A stretch of 64,000 nucleotides of DNA from Seminavis robusta (lineage: Eukaryota > Bacillariophyta > Bacillariophyceae > Naviculales > Naviculaceae), in contig CAICTM010000234.1 in assembly GCA_903772945.1 (NCBI GenBank), positions 23,882-87,881 of the forward strand. Direction: 5' to 3'. Of this stretch, positions 1-12,399 are shown piece after piece; position 1 is the stretch's first letter; the number at the start of each line of letters is the position of its first letter. The translations under genes and the position numbers were made by a program. Under the pieces are notes generated by a model. That model ran no database searches. It saw only the letters and a list, made by a program, of their open reading frames with translations, and was not told the DNA's origin.

Positions 1-79
1 GGGATTTCCCCAGACCAACCCATTGATAGGAGTCCAAAGCCAAGGGCTGAACGGCAGAACTTCGTCTATATTTTAGCTT

Positions 80-3000
80 CTATCCTTGTGTTAGCATTTT
101 AGTGGGCTCGCCCGAGCTTCCATCTGTCAAGAAGTAGTCTGTCTTTTGCTCGGAACCTGTTATGAACAACGAGTGATCTTGAGATTTGTAGTTTGTCCAG
201 GCTGGCATTTCGTCCAAGATCAGTCGGAATTTCATGCCATAGCCAGGATCCTCTGTAAGTAGCTTCAATAGATCCACAGTGTGCACTTTGGTAGCAGCAG
301 GATCCTTCACGCCCTTCAGGCTTGGGTTCTCCAGGACACCCTCCAACAAGAATTTGGGCAGCTCATTGACAAGGGCTGACTGAAGTAGAGCCACACGACC
401 ATTTGCAGCTCCCGGAGCTCCCCCAGATGAAACAGCCAATTGCTCTGCTTCTACTTTCGGATCAGGCTTGGTGCGAGCATCAATTCCAGACCCAGCCACT
501 GCAGTGGGGCGATATTGCGGAGCCTCTTGCGGTTCTGGTTGTGGCATCATCATTTGTTGGGAAGGATCAACGAGTTCGTTGTCATCCGCGACAGTTTCGA
601 CTTGAAATTGAGACGCCTGCTGTACCTGGTTGCCATTCACCTGCTCATGTTGCAGTTGTGTGAATGCTTGCTGCATCATTCCTTGTTGCTGTTGCATCAT
701 TGCTGGCGGATGCTGCTGCATCATTCCTTGCACTTGTGGTTGCATCATGCCCTGTTGAGACTGCATTGGTTGCTGTTGCGTCATTCCTTGTCGCTGTGGT
801 TGCACGGGCTGCTGCTGCATCAATCCCTGCTGTTGTTGATGCGCTTGCTGCTGCATACTTTGTCTGGGTTGGTTCACACCTTGTTGGGCCTGCTGTTGCA
901 TTTGTCCTCCTTGGTTCATCATTCCATGAGGTTGCTGCATTCTAGGTTGCTGCATTTGAGACCGCTGCATCATTGCTTGTGTTTGTTGTTGCTGTTGAGA
1001 CTGCTGCGTTGCGTGATGATGATGTTGTGGTTGCTGTTGCTGCTGGGGTTGTGGTTGCTGTCCTTGCATCATGCTTTGTTGCCGAAGTTGTGGTTGTCCT
1101 TGATGCTGCATCAGTCCCTGGCCCTGCTGATAAGACATTTTGGATTGCATGATGCGTTGTGGTTGCCCCTGTGCTGATGCATGTTGTTCTCCCTGCTGAT
1201 ATGACATTTGGGACTGCATCATACCTTGATTGGCTTGCTGACCCATTGGTTGCCGCATTCCCTGTTGCTGGCGATGCTGGGTTTGCTGCGGCTGCTGCCT
1301 AGGATTGAATTGCTGTGGCTGTTGCATGCTGTTCGTTTGTTGAGATTGATATTGTTGCTGCTGTTGCTGCCCCTGGAACGAAGATTGCTGGGGCTGCTGC
1401 TGCTGGGGATTCGATGGTCTAGCCGGCTGGCCACCAGCCAAACCCAGCAGAGCTTTGTGGAACATTCCCGGCTGTTTACTCGATTGAACAGACGACGAAC
1501 CTGCGCTTTGAGGCGTTTGTGGTCTCCCATACGCATCCACACCCTGCATGAATCCACTGCTTGACATCGACGATGAATTCCCCATGTTTGAGTACGATGC
1601 ACCCAGAGAAGGGTTTCCACCTCCCCCACCCTGCTGGAATCCCCGTGAAGGCATTCCCTGCATACCCTGCCCTCTGAACGACTGGTTGCCATGTTGTTGT
1701 GCGTGAGAAAATGGCGGTGCCATCGATGATTGTTGCATGAAGGAAGAGCCTCCCATGGGCATTTGTGGGGTTTGGCTCTGATTTGAGAAGCTTTGCGGTA
1801 AAGTTTGGCCAGTGTTCATTGGTGCTGGTTGACTTGCGTAACCACCACTAAAGCCCTGCTGTGGCATATGGCCTTGGCCGCCACTACCTCCCATGGGCTG
1901 CTGTGGTGCCGTTGGTGCACCTCCAAACATTGCAAGTGGATCATCTCCTACTGCAACTCTTCCTCGCTGCACATAGCCCTCTCCTGGAGCGGGAGAAGGC
2001 GCCATGGCCAGTGCCATGAAACGAATATACTCTTCGCCACTCTTTTGGTGCAAGATGTTGCTCACATGGTCGTCTCCGGGAGCAGGAGATGGTGCCATGG
2101 CATACATACTACCAGTCATTGGACTGGCCAGTCCTTTCATCGGTTTCGGGGCATTCTTCACATCTCCCAGTGCAACAGTGAAGACTTTCTTTAGCATCTC
2201 GACCATGAACGCAGCGTCCGGGTGCAAACTGTCGGTATCGGAGCTGATTGACTTCATCGTGTAGTCCACTACACTGTTCTTGCCGTCGCTCCTGCCTGAT
2301 ACGCATATTGCTTCAACGTTAGCAATGCGGTTAGAAGCCACGTGCAGCACTCGCATCACGCTCAGCAGCGGTGAACCAAACAATTGCCTGTCCAAAATTT
2401 CATCGATGAACGTTAGGCAACGCTCCATGTATCCCCACTGCGCCAATTTGTCACAAAGTGAGTCTCGCACTTTACAAAGGTAGACGCAGGCACTTGTCAC
2501 CAATTGCAACGTGTCTTGACTAGCATCCACCAATGCGGTGGAACTTGACTTCTTCTCTTCACTCGACAGTTCAGTGGAGAAGAACGTCTGAAGTTCATGT
2601 GTCCAGCGCTGCATGACCATTTCCAGGAATGTTGTCGGGTCGCGAAGGTTGTATGTTGGTTCTTTGAGAAATCGCGATAGGTACACTCCGCCAATGAAAA
2701 GCTCATCCTCGAGCTTCTTGTACTTCACAAACACTCCAGAAGGCAGTGTGAAGCGGTCTTCGCCGCTTTCTTTACGCAAAACCAAACACTCATCCAGCTG
2801 CTCTGACAGCGCACCTCTTAGCTCAGCTCTCATTGATGAGTCCCAGATGAGCTCTGGTGTGTCGCTTTCGCCATCAAACAGCTTCAGCATTGCATCAGGC
2901 CCTTCTTCCTTCAGCCGAACGACAAGTGTTGACGGAAGAAAGCGTTGAAGAAGCGGGGCTAGAAATAGAGGGGGCAGAACGTAGCATGATTAATTGTCAG

Positions 3001-6000
3001 TCTTTTGAAATAGACGGGCATGCAGATAATCATCTTCCACTTACCCGTTGACGGTCCAGTTTGTGGATCCCACATAAGGCGAGACAAGGTCTTTGCGGCT
3101 CCAACACGGGCTGCCCACATTCGAGAGAACTTTGCGTAGCCCACTAGAATGCCGAGAAGTTCCAGCCAGCACGATGATTCGATCATTTTCGTCGCCACAG
3201 AAGGCGACGACGATAAGGATTCCATCAGTGCCCATCCTTTCACTTTTCTTCTGATGATCGCTCTGTCTTCATCACCAGAGGACTCGGCAGTTTCTTGCAT
3301 TTCGATCGGATCAGGGCGCTCAAGCACCGACAACAGCCGCCAAAGAGCTCCCTGTCTCGACACGGAATCAGCAAACGGCTGCTTCGGGCTCATGATAGAC
3401 AGGATATCACAGCCGATATCGAACGTCTGAAGGGGAAAGGCTGAGAAGAGAAACAGAGACAAACATTGACAACAGCACACTTGTTCTCACCTCGGAATCT
3501 TGGGGAAGCTCCAGAAGGCTGAGAAGGACTGACGGCACAGCACTCGAAGGTGCGCACAAAACATCGTCGATAAGACCATCCACACGGACGAGTTGAAGCA
3601 ATGCCTTGATGGCCATAAGGAACTTGGTCCCACGCACTGACACAGTTTGCGAGGACTCCTCCTTTACGAATGGAGACGCTTCGTTTTCATCGACTTCATC
3701 AAGAACGCGCAATTCAACCCAACCGTCGGGCAGATCATCGCTTGCGTTGATACTCCTTGCTATGAATGCAGTGACGTGCTTGGCAAACATGCTGGGATTT
3801 GGCACTTCTCTGATGGCCTCGCGTCCGCTTCCCATTCGATTGAAAACGCGGATATACACGCCACCAATTCGAAGCTCTTCTTTCAGGAGTGAATACTCGA
3901 AGTCCTTCACACGCGACAGCTCATCTTCAATGGACTGGCACTCCGCTTCTGGTCGCTTCTTTTCCGTCTCTTGAAGAAATGAATTGAGCTCGTTCCTCAT
4001 GCTTACATTCCAAATTCGAGCTGCAGTTTCCACATTCGAATTCAATGTCTTCAGAAGTTCGCCGGTACGTTTGTTGCGAAGCATCAACGCGACTGGGCTT
4101 GTCAAGAGCTTGCTGCACGCTGAAGTCAGGGCGTCATTCCGAGGGGAAACAAGAGCCTTGTCCTGCAGCACGCCACAAAGCATTCCCATCGCACGGGTGG
4201 AAAGACGAGCCTGGGTATTGCTTGCTGCTTGCGACACGCCGATATCGTCTTGGTCGTCATGAACGTTCGCCACCAGCTCAAGAGTTGGATCATATCCCAG
4301 CATATATTTGATGAGAGGCCAAACAATGCCACAACCAATGAGAAGCTCTTGCAGCTTTTCGTCTCTTGCCATATTGGCAACACCCTCCAGGGCATAGCGT
4401 TTGATTGCGGAATCGCCAATGTTTTCCCTCTTGGAAACACTCAAGTACCTCATGTCGATGCATCGTCTCCAATTGATGCACAGTCGCGTCGGGTTCTCAA
4501 GTGCGAGGATCGCGGCACGCCCACTTTCAAAGAATGCCACTCCTGCAATGGTGTGTACAATGTGCGAGAGGATTTCGATGATGCAGTCTTCAGCATCAAA
4601 CTCTGTTGATCCGCCCTTCCTCGTGGCTTGCGCGACTCGGATGTAGTAATTGAGAAGGGAATCAAGAATGGCGACTCCACCCTCCACAATCAATTCCTGA
4701 GAGTTCAGCGGAGACACCAAACAGGTCTGAAAGACAAGGGCAACGGTTGTCTTCATAAATTCGGCGCGCTTCACACTAGAGAGCACTGCAAACAGAAGCG
4801 CACTGGGGTCCTCCTTTTGGAGTGCTTCCTTGCTTGAAGGGGGGATTTCCAAGCAAGACAGCACCATTCGGTAAGCTGGATACTTGTACTTGCTCATTTC
4901 TTTCTCGTATCGTTTGCAAATGAGAAGCTGCGTCTTGATGAGCAAGTGAATTGCCTGCATCTGCGAACGACCACCCCCAAATCCTTCAAAAACATTCTCT
5001 TCTTGTTCGCCATCCCCGTCGTCACCACCGTCGTCGCTAAATACCCGAATCTTCTGGCCACTTTCCACAATCGGAAGTAGAAGCTCATAAGCGGCTTGGA
5101 TGGCCTCAAAAGTTTCTCGCCCAGCAGGGTTCTTGTCTGGATGGAATTTTCGAGCCAGAGACCTGTATGCCTTTCGCAACTCTTTCGAACCGTCGCCTTG
5201 TTTGAGATCTAGAACTTTTCTTGCGCTTTCCAATGCAACTTCTTCTTCTGTTTCGTCGCGGGTCAGCTGCTTCTTCAGTTCTTCGAGGCATGCTCTGAAG
5301 ACTTCGACAGGCTCCGAAATTGGCCAATCCGGGAACCTGACCTCATCACACAGATTTGCCAAGTAGTAGTTGTGGCAGAATATCTCCTTTTCGAGTCTCT
5401 TGTAGGAAACACCAGGGATGGGACAGAATTCGTACCGAGCGGTTGTGTTTTGCCAGAGACGCTTGGGGAAGTCACCCAGATGCTGGCGAATCATTTCAAT
5501 AAGATGTTTTCTCATATCGAAATCCCAGATCACCTCGGGCGTGTCATAGCTTGAGACAAAAATCTCCGAAAACCGCTCAAACCCATAGTTGACCAAAATG
5601 AACAATAGACCTTCCGGGAGCATGTTCCCTAGAACACTTCTGTCCTTCATCGGCAGTTCGCTTTCGTTTGCCGCGGCTGCAAAGCCAGACCTGAAGTGTT
5701 GTTTCAGGTGAGTTGCATGCAAAAGCTTTGCCAGTGGCTTGAAATTGGAGCCTGTGTAGCAACCAATGAAGAAGTATATCCCAGTCAGGTAGAACTTCGC
5801 GATGGCTTCTTCGTTGTGCATCATGAGCTTGTGTAGAACCTCCGAAGCCTGGCCCACCACCCGGAAATCGTTGCAGAGCAGAGCTTGGGCTATGATGGAC
5901 AAGAACGAGTCTCGCTGTAGCGACGCTTGGGACTGTGAGGGGTCAGACGATCGTGTTGGGTCCCTACTAAGCCCACATAGCACTCGTTTGGCAATTGGAA

Positions 6001-9000
6001 TAGGGTAGTAAGGTACTCCTGAGCTGTCCAAGCTCCTGTGCAAATCGACCAATCGCGTCAAGGATCTGATCGCCAAGAGAGCCACATCCGAAGGAGAGTA
6101 AATCCCCCCACCACTGCCGTCAGTGCACAATTGCCATCGTAGCTGCCACACTTGCTCCACACGTTTCCATTTTCCAGTGTCGATTTGGGCCTCTTTCACA
6201 CCGCCACTACCAGCGTCATCTTCATCGTCGTAACTCTCACTATGGATGGCGGTGACCAAGTCAAAGGGCGATAAATCTCCATTACTCATCATTGTTGCGA
6301 GCTCCGACACACGAAAGGGACCACGTATTGACTCCTCTGGTGGAGGGATGCGACCAGTTCTTGCTGTAAACCAGACCGGAGGACAGGAAGAGTCTGGTGC
6401 GGCATTTGCGGATTGTTTCTCTCCAGTTCCTTCATTCTCCGCGCCACCTGGACCAGAATTGGTGCCATCTGTAAGAAGTTTTTGGTTGCTCGAAAGGACC
6501 GTTGTCAGCAGATTGCCTACTTGGACGCCATTGGTGTGGCCCCATGCAACAAATTGGCATAGTTGTTCGATACTCTCGGCATTGAGAAGTTGCTCTGCGT
6601 TCTCGGGGATGTGTATGCCCTCGTCGTCATCACCGTCGTCGTTACGTGAGACGCCCAGAATTGTCGCTACCAAACCGAGAAGTCGATGTTGTGTCTCTAT
6701 GCTCCGAGTTGAAGCCATCGAACGAACCAGTATCATTGCATCGGAAAAGGGACCGATTGTACGTGCGTGTATGGCATAGAGACGCTCAAGACACCGGACA
6801 CACATAACAGTCACCTACAAAGAAACAGTACGCAACTATTGAGCACACAGCGCCACATCAATCTGAAAATAATTGGCCAGAGGTCAGATCACTCACCTTT
6901 GGATTTCTGTCTGATTCGCACAGAAATCGTCGAAACAATTGTTCAAACAATCGCAAAGGTTCATCCCAGGTTTTTATAAACGCATCGCCCGCTTGGAGCC
7001 AGAGGCGCATGTACACTCCACGTGTCCCGCCCACCTTAACCTCGTTGATCAGAGACGGATATTCAACAGAGAATTGTTGGTGATTCCAAGCAATATTCTC
7101 GATTCCTCTAGCCTCGGCTTCCCTGTATATGTATTGTCGTTCGCTTTCAAGCGCTATTCGAAGCTCCCTCCTGGTTTGTTGGTTCCATATTAGGTCCGCC
7201 AAGTTATGGTCTTTCGTCAGCACGTGGAAAAAGACTGCAAACGAATGAGAAGAGGCAGCAGCGTGATGAGGAAAGAGGTACAAGTAGCAACCAGACGTTC
7301 TAAACCACAGGTACTCACTACGAAAGTTTTCAGGATGTGACGGTTTCGAGTTGTCTCTGGGGCTTCGCTGTTGTTGACCACCCGCGATTGGCTTGTTTTT
7401 GGCCGTTGCTGATGCCAGAGCAATCCGGGATCGAAGCCTTGCTGTGTTGGTGCCTGCTGCGCCGGTTTGACTTGCTGCCTCGCTAGCAGTTGCAACGGTG
7501 GGATCTCCGTCGTCATCGAGACTCACCGTCGTCATGTATCTATCCGAGATGTTGCCTTCAATGGCATTGTCTCTCTCTAGAGCATCGAGTTGCTCTTCTT
7601 CCATTCTACTTAGGGGTGGCATCGACATAAAGTTGAGAAACCCACCCGGCACCATCCGTTTCAAAAGCCGTTTCTCATCGCAATCCATAGGCCCCGACAG
7701 CCACAGGCTGCACAAATAGCGGCTCAGGAAGCGTTGTCCTTCCATCGGACTGAAAATTGCCGCGTGGAAATGATGTAGCAGCGTTGCAGAGCTCAGGGCT
7801 GCGTCTCTGATTTTTGCGGATGTTCCAGGTGCATGAGTGGATAAAAGGTGCAACAGCAGGGCCACATTCTCAACTACGAAAGGTGTCGACGACCTTAGCG
7901 CCGACAACAAGGCTTTGTATCTGTTGTGATAGATACAATGCAGCTGTGTGAGCTTGAAAACGCGGATACTCAAGGCCGAACGGGGAAAGAATCAATCGCT
8001 CCAACTTACCCTTTGGACAACGCTACGATGAATGCTTGGAAGTGCTCAGGAGTCGTGGTATCATGATACGAGCACAAGATGGATTGCAAAATGTCGCTGA
8101 TCACCATCAAAATCAAGTCATTCACACGTTGCTCTCTTGATCCATTGGTATTGTTGACGTATTGTCCAGATTCCAGCAAAGCGTTGACGAGACCATTGAC
8201 AAGCGTCGGTCCACCCCTTGTCAGAATGACCTTTTTGTTGACAAACTCCAGCTCCATATCTCGCAGCTGTGGCATTTTCCCTCGTTTTCCACTGACTAAC
8301 ATGGAAAGCGTTCGAAAGGCCCAAAATTTGCCAAAGTCGTCCTTGATCTGCCAGATCAGAGGGATACAGTCTTGCATCGTTGTCAACTCCACGGTGACTT
8401 TATATCCAGTTGTTGTTTGCGACAATCGATACAACGATTGAAGTAGTGTGCAAGCAATTTGTTCCGCCGCTTGGCGATCCCGGACGTGCAATTGTGATTG
8501 CAGCTGGGACATGTTGGGCGGCACACGCAAGAGTTCATACACCAGCCCCCACAGGGCTCCAATGGTTCCGGCAATGGTTTTATCTTTTTCGCCCAAGGGA
8601 AGTCCTTCACCAGTTGGTAAGACACTTGCATTGAATTCTCGACAAGCTTCCACAACTACTTGGCATTGCTGCACCACGTTGATGGGTACACTGGCTGGAT
8701 CCACCGTTTCTCCAGCATGCGTCACAAAGGCGTAGGCTGCAATGGATACGGCATAGACTCGATTCAGACAGTGCACGGGAATCGAAATGGGTTGGAACAG
8801 CGACGAGGCTGCCGAAGAAGGAGCTGGTTCCACTTCTGTGTCATCCTCCAATGACGACAGGCAGTACCCCGCACACCGCACATCGGAAAGCTGTACTGTT
8901 GCTTTCTTCCCGAGGGTCATGGTGGCATCGAGCAACGACACCAACAAGGCATCCCGATTGCTACAAGTATAGGTACACGTAGATCCATGGGTGAATTCCA

Positions 9001-10630
9001 GTACCAACTGGTCGCCACCACTCTTGTTCTGTGTAATGTCGTTTTTATTGTCGTCTCGTTGTTGTTGCTGTCCAGTCAACAACAAATCCCGATGCGGCAC
9101 TCGTACAATGGAATGCAAATGCGAAAGTGGTCTACAATTGACCACACCCGCTCCATCTTTTTCCATCAAATACCCACGTCCGGTAATGACCAATTGTCGT
9201 GATACAATGCCGCCGACCCACCCATCCATAGGTCCGACGCATTGGACATGATGTCGTCGTGTTGTTTTACTCACGGCCCACGTGGTGGCAATGGGTCCAA
9301 CATGACTGGCCATGTCCCGTCGTGCTTCCATCCATTTTTGCACCGTCGTACTGGGCCGCATGTCAATCGGGTCGAGTCCTAAAATGGTATAATGATCTTG
9401 CAGAATGGTCAATAAATCACTGCGACCATTGCCACCCTGTCGTGCCGAATGAATAAAGTAGAGTCGTCCGACCCGGACATGTCCTTGGGTATCGGTATTC
9501 TTGGCGTGATAGAGGACAATACCGCGTGGATCGTCGGTGGTGAAGGACGCCGCGGCAATGTCCGTGTACCGATACGTCTGAATGACCTTGCGTGTGGCGG
9601 GTGACAATTCGACCAGACCAAAGGGAGTGGCATGCAACGACACGGGAACGCGTGTCATTTTGCGCGTTTGTCGTTGGCATTGTGGAAAGGGAATGACAAT
9701 CCAATTGTTGTTGTTGTTATTATTTTGGTCTTGTTGTTGTTGTTGCTGTTGCGCCAATGTGGCTGCCGATTCATTTTTGCATTCCAACAATGCGGTCAAT
9801 ACCGTACTGCGATTGGTATGACATTTGAATTTGAGTTTGTCCTTGGCAACTTGCAAGAGGATTGTATCGTCTTCTTTGGGAATGGCCAACCAATCGGCCA
9901 ATGCCGTGTACGGCCACGTGTTGGTGACTTGATGGGTTTCCGGATCCAACGTACAAAAATGGTCGGCGTAGAGCCGCAAGAGACGGACATAGCCGGTCCT
10001 CCAGGAGCGTAATTTGGTGACTTGAAACGAGTACAAGGGGCGAGCGGGGGAATTGTTTTCCGTGGCATTTTGTAGAAAGACTTCGTGTTTTTTGCTGAGA
10101 GCTTTGGTGGGAGCAAATCCCAAATTGGCTTTTTCCGGAGGGGTTGCCACGGATGCCTTGGTGGGAACAGCCGTAGTATCATTAGTATTAGCTGGTGGTG
10201 GCTGAGGCGGCAATGTCCCTTGTGCTGGTGGTTGCCCGGAATGCTGCTGCTGCAGCTGCTGCTGAACCATGGGTTGTTGTTGTTGCTGCATTGGCTGTGG
10301 AATTTGTCCAGGTTGCATCATCATTTGTGGCTGCTGGTGGACCATTCCTGGTTGCTGCTGCATCATTGGTTGCTGTTGTTGCTGCTGCTGCAACTGAGGA
10401 TTCTGCTGTTGTTGCGGTTGTTGAGGTCGATACTGGATCTGTGGCTGCTGCTGCTGCTGCATCATGGGTGGTTGCATTGGCTGCTGCTGCTGAGGCATCA
10501 TTTGACCTGGCTGTTGTCGATACTGGGGAGGAGCCATCATACCATTATTATTAGCATTGTTGTTACCTCGGCTACCCATGGGAGGACCACCCCCATCAAA
10601 CATGGGAGAGTTGGGAGGCTGTGGCTGCAT
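80..10630 (-). CDS. DNAJC13: RME-8/DNAJC13-like endosomal DnaJ co-chaperone with Gln/Met-rich insertions
   Basis: Six exons join in frame: 10630-8010, 7968-7319, 7234-6897, 6814-3491, 3426-3045 and 2958-80, giving about 3397 residues. Introns are 41, 84, 82, 64 and 86 nt, all GT-AG. The N-terminal PH/GRAM-like region is followed by a GYF-type domain (about residue 1350), a DnaJ domain with HPD at about 1761-1763, and four IWN-type repeats (LADLIWN, PEVIWDF, AARIWNV, PELIWDS), the layout that defines RME-8. In animals and plants this protein sits on early endosomes and recruits Hsc70 for clathrin and sorting-complex dynamics. The family is usually about 2250-2550 residues; the excess is a proline/glutamine N-terminus and a ~430-residue Gln/Met/Ser tract near the C-terminus (about 600-2000). 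The conserved C-terminal block lies beyond that tract. Start chosen as the ATG at 10630; an in-frame ATG at 10672 would add 14 residues. Confidence 0.93.
600..2000 (-). repeat. Gln/Met-rich low-complexity coding tract in RME-8
   Basis: Within the last exon of the RME-8 gene, CAG/CAA and ATG codons dominate, giving QQQ runs and repeated GMMQQQ-like units with no recognisable fold. The tract also holds two copies of the octapeptide MAPSPAPG just before it begins. It is flanked on both sides by sequence conserved in the family, so it is an in-frame expansion rather than a wrong frame. Confidence 0.85.
10181..10630 (-). repeat. Pro/Gln/Met-rich N-terminal tract of RME-8
   Basis: The first ~150 codons of the RME-8 reading frame are almost entirely Pro, Gln and Met, before the conserved N-terminal domain begins (SFQVTKLRSWRTGYVRLLRL region). 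The composition resembles prion-like or condensate-forming segments. The function is not deducible from sequence. Confidence 0.8.
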
Positions 10631-10672
10631 ACTGATGACAATGTGGATATCAGAGTCTGGACGGAGCCCCAA

Positions 10673-11199
10673 ATACCTTTAGAGTAGTCCACTAGCTAGT
10701 TATAGCCCTGTCACTCAGATACCCTCACAATTCTTTCACCTAACTGCACCCCTTCTTCTCTCTCTCGAGCAATCTTTCTCTCTCTCTCTCTCCTGATAGT
10801 GTTGGCCTTCTTGTTCCTCTGGTTGCCTTGTTGCCACTTACACAAACAAAGAGACAATGACTGTTGTTGTGGCTGAGTGGAAACTCGGAAGGTTGACGGT
10901 GGCAGTGCTCGGCGTCGTTCGGTTTGACATCGTCCAAAAAGATCCACAAGCGTGCCTCTCGTTTTTCGCAACGGTCAATTTTTTCGTTCTCCCTTTAACT
11001 CTAACCCTACCGCAGATGCCTCGTTAGTGCTTCAAAAAGGTAAAGCAGCTTTTGTCATTGTCTGCCCTTTCAAGCAACCCACAAGAAGAGCCCTCAATGC
11101 TTCCACATTCAAGTCTGCTCACTAGCCACATGACCTCCTGAGAGTGTGTGACACGATTTAGCTATCTAAGGATTTGTACACTGAGACCACAGACTGACT
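10673..11199. other. Intergenic region upstream of RME-8, with CT-rich microsatellite
   Basis: No convincing gene. The segment holds a (CT/TC)n tract at about 10755-10795, which on the minus strand is a GA-rich stretch within the probable 5' leader or promoter of the RME-8 gene. The rest is unique sequence with no reading frame of credible composition. Confidence 0.5.
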
Positions 11200-11676
11200 C
11201 TAGACTAGTCCCATTGATATGGTATATGCATATGCATAGCTATACCAGTAGATGTGCCAAACCTGAGCAAAGGACACACTGCAGCCAGAAAATAGCACTG
11301 TAAAAAGTATCAGAATGGGCGGCTGGACGCATTTCGTCATCTTCATCATCTGTGTCAGCATCAACCACTTCTGGCAGCTTCTCTGCAGTTTCAAAATAAG
11401 CTGTGTAGAGACCTTTCATCATATTTTGTCAGACTGGTGCTATTGGGACATTGTATGACATTCTAGTCCAAGAACATATTATTATTATAGTGCCCCAAGC
11501 AAGCCCAGCAGGAAAGGCAGAATTCGCTTGACCCAAACATCAGCTTGATTCAGGAATTCACACCAGATTTGGGCATATCGGGCTCTGCCTGCCTCTTTGG
11601 TTTCTATGTCGGACGCAGTTCCCTTCTGGTTGACATGATCTGTGGCATTGCTTCGGGCTGCGGTAGTTGCCTGCAT
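11200..11676 (-). pseudogene. Truncated ankyrin-family N-terminal fragment
   Basis: Two minus-strand frames give FLNQADVWVKRILPFL, then LYTAYFETAEKLPEVVDADTDDEDD and FYSAIFW. They match, in the same order, the N-terminal domain of the ankyrin-repeat gene copy at 16599 (FLNQTDVWVKQILPFL, LYTVYCEAVEKLPYVYDTEEGDW). A deletion and frame change separate the blocks, and no ankyrin repeats follow. It is a decayed partial copy of that family. Confidence 0.65.
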
Positions 11677-11698
11677 GCAGTGCTACTTGGTACTACCT

Positions 11699-12103
11699 AT
11701 TACTCTCCGGGCCATTTTTGGTGCAACAAGGAAACTGGTCCCTTATGTAGAATCGAGCCGGCCGTATCCATAATGAATATCATAAAAAAGCCACTTAAAT
11801 CGAGTTTGCTCACAGGACATAGTTCCTTTTAGCTGATTTCAGTAAAACCAAATTGTCTAAGTCTTACTGATTTCAGCGATACCCCATACTTAAAAGCGAC
11901 CTGACCGGTACTCACAATATGGCTGTTTATAAGCAAGTCTGTTAGCTTAAGCCATATTCAGAAACATATTAAGTGTTATATATGACTGCATAGAGGAAAG
12001 AATTAGCTTTCAAACAAGCCATCACTCGGCCTCTAACTATATCATGTTGAAGTTTCCGATCTGTTCTCCGGACGGTTGCACGAAAAACGGCCCGGAGAGT
12101 AAT
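11699..12103. mobile_element. MITE-like element with ~29-bp terminal inverted repeats
   Basis: The left end (11699-11727) and the reverse complement of the right end (12075-12103) agree at 27 of 29 positions, beginning ATTACTCTCCGGGCC. The 405-bp interior has no coding capacity, so this is a non-autonomous inverted-repeat element. No clear target-site duplication was found. Confidence 0.6.
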
Positions 12104-12399
12104 TAATACCAAGAGCTAGCTAGTAGTCTAGCTCTAGAGAGTGGTGGCGTAATAATAATCCCGCCACACGCGTGGGGGGGTCGTCTTCTTGGTTCCCGCG
12201 AGCGGAGAATCCACGGTACAGCAAGACCTATGCACGTATGAAGATTTAAGAATAAGACGTGGATTTGGATAAGACGATTGAGACGATCATTCACTGTGCT
12301 TGTGCTCTCGAGGTGCGGTAGATTTTAAGATTGCTGTTCTTCGACTTCTTGGCTTCCTTTGCGGTACATGTACCACAAATCCACGAAGCCAGAGCATCG

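Noticed and set aside
440-1177. Long plus-strand frame rich in Leu/His/Cys opposite the RME-8 tail
   Set aside because: It is the antisense reading of CAG/CAA/ATG-rich coding sequence; composition follows from the complement of Gln codons.
10085-10687. Plus-strand Leu/Trp-rich frame at the start of RME-8
   Set aside because: Antisense shadow of the Pro/Gln/Met tract; no independent signal.
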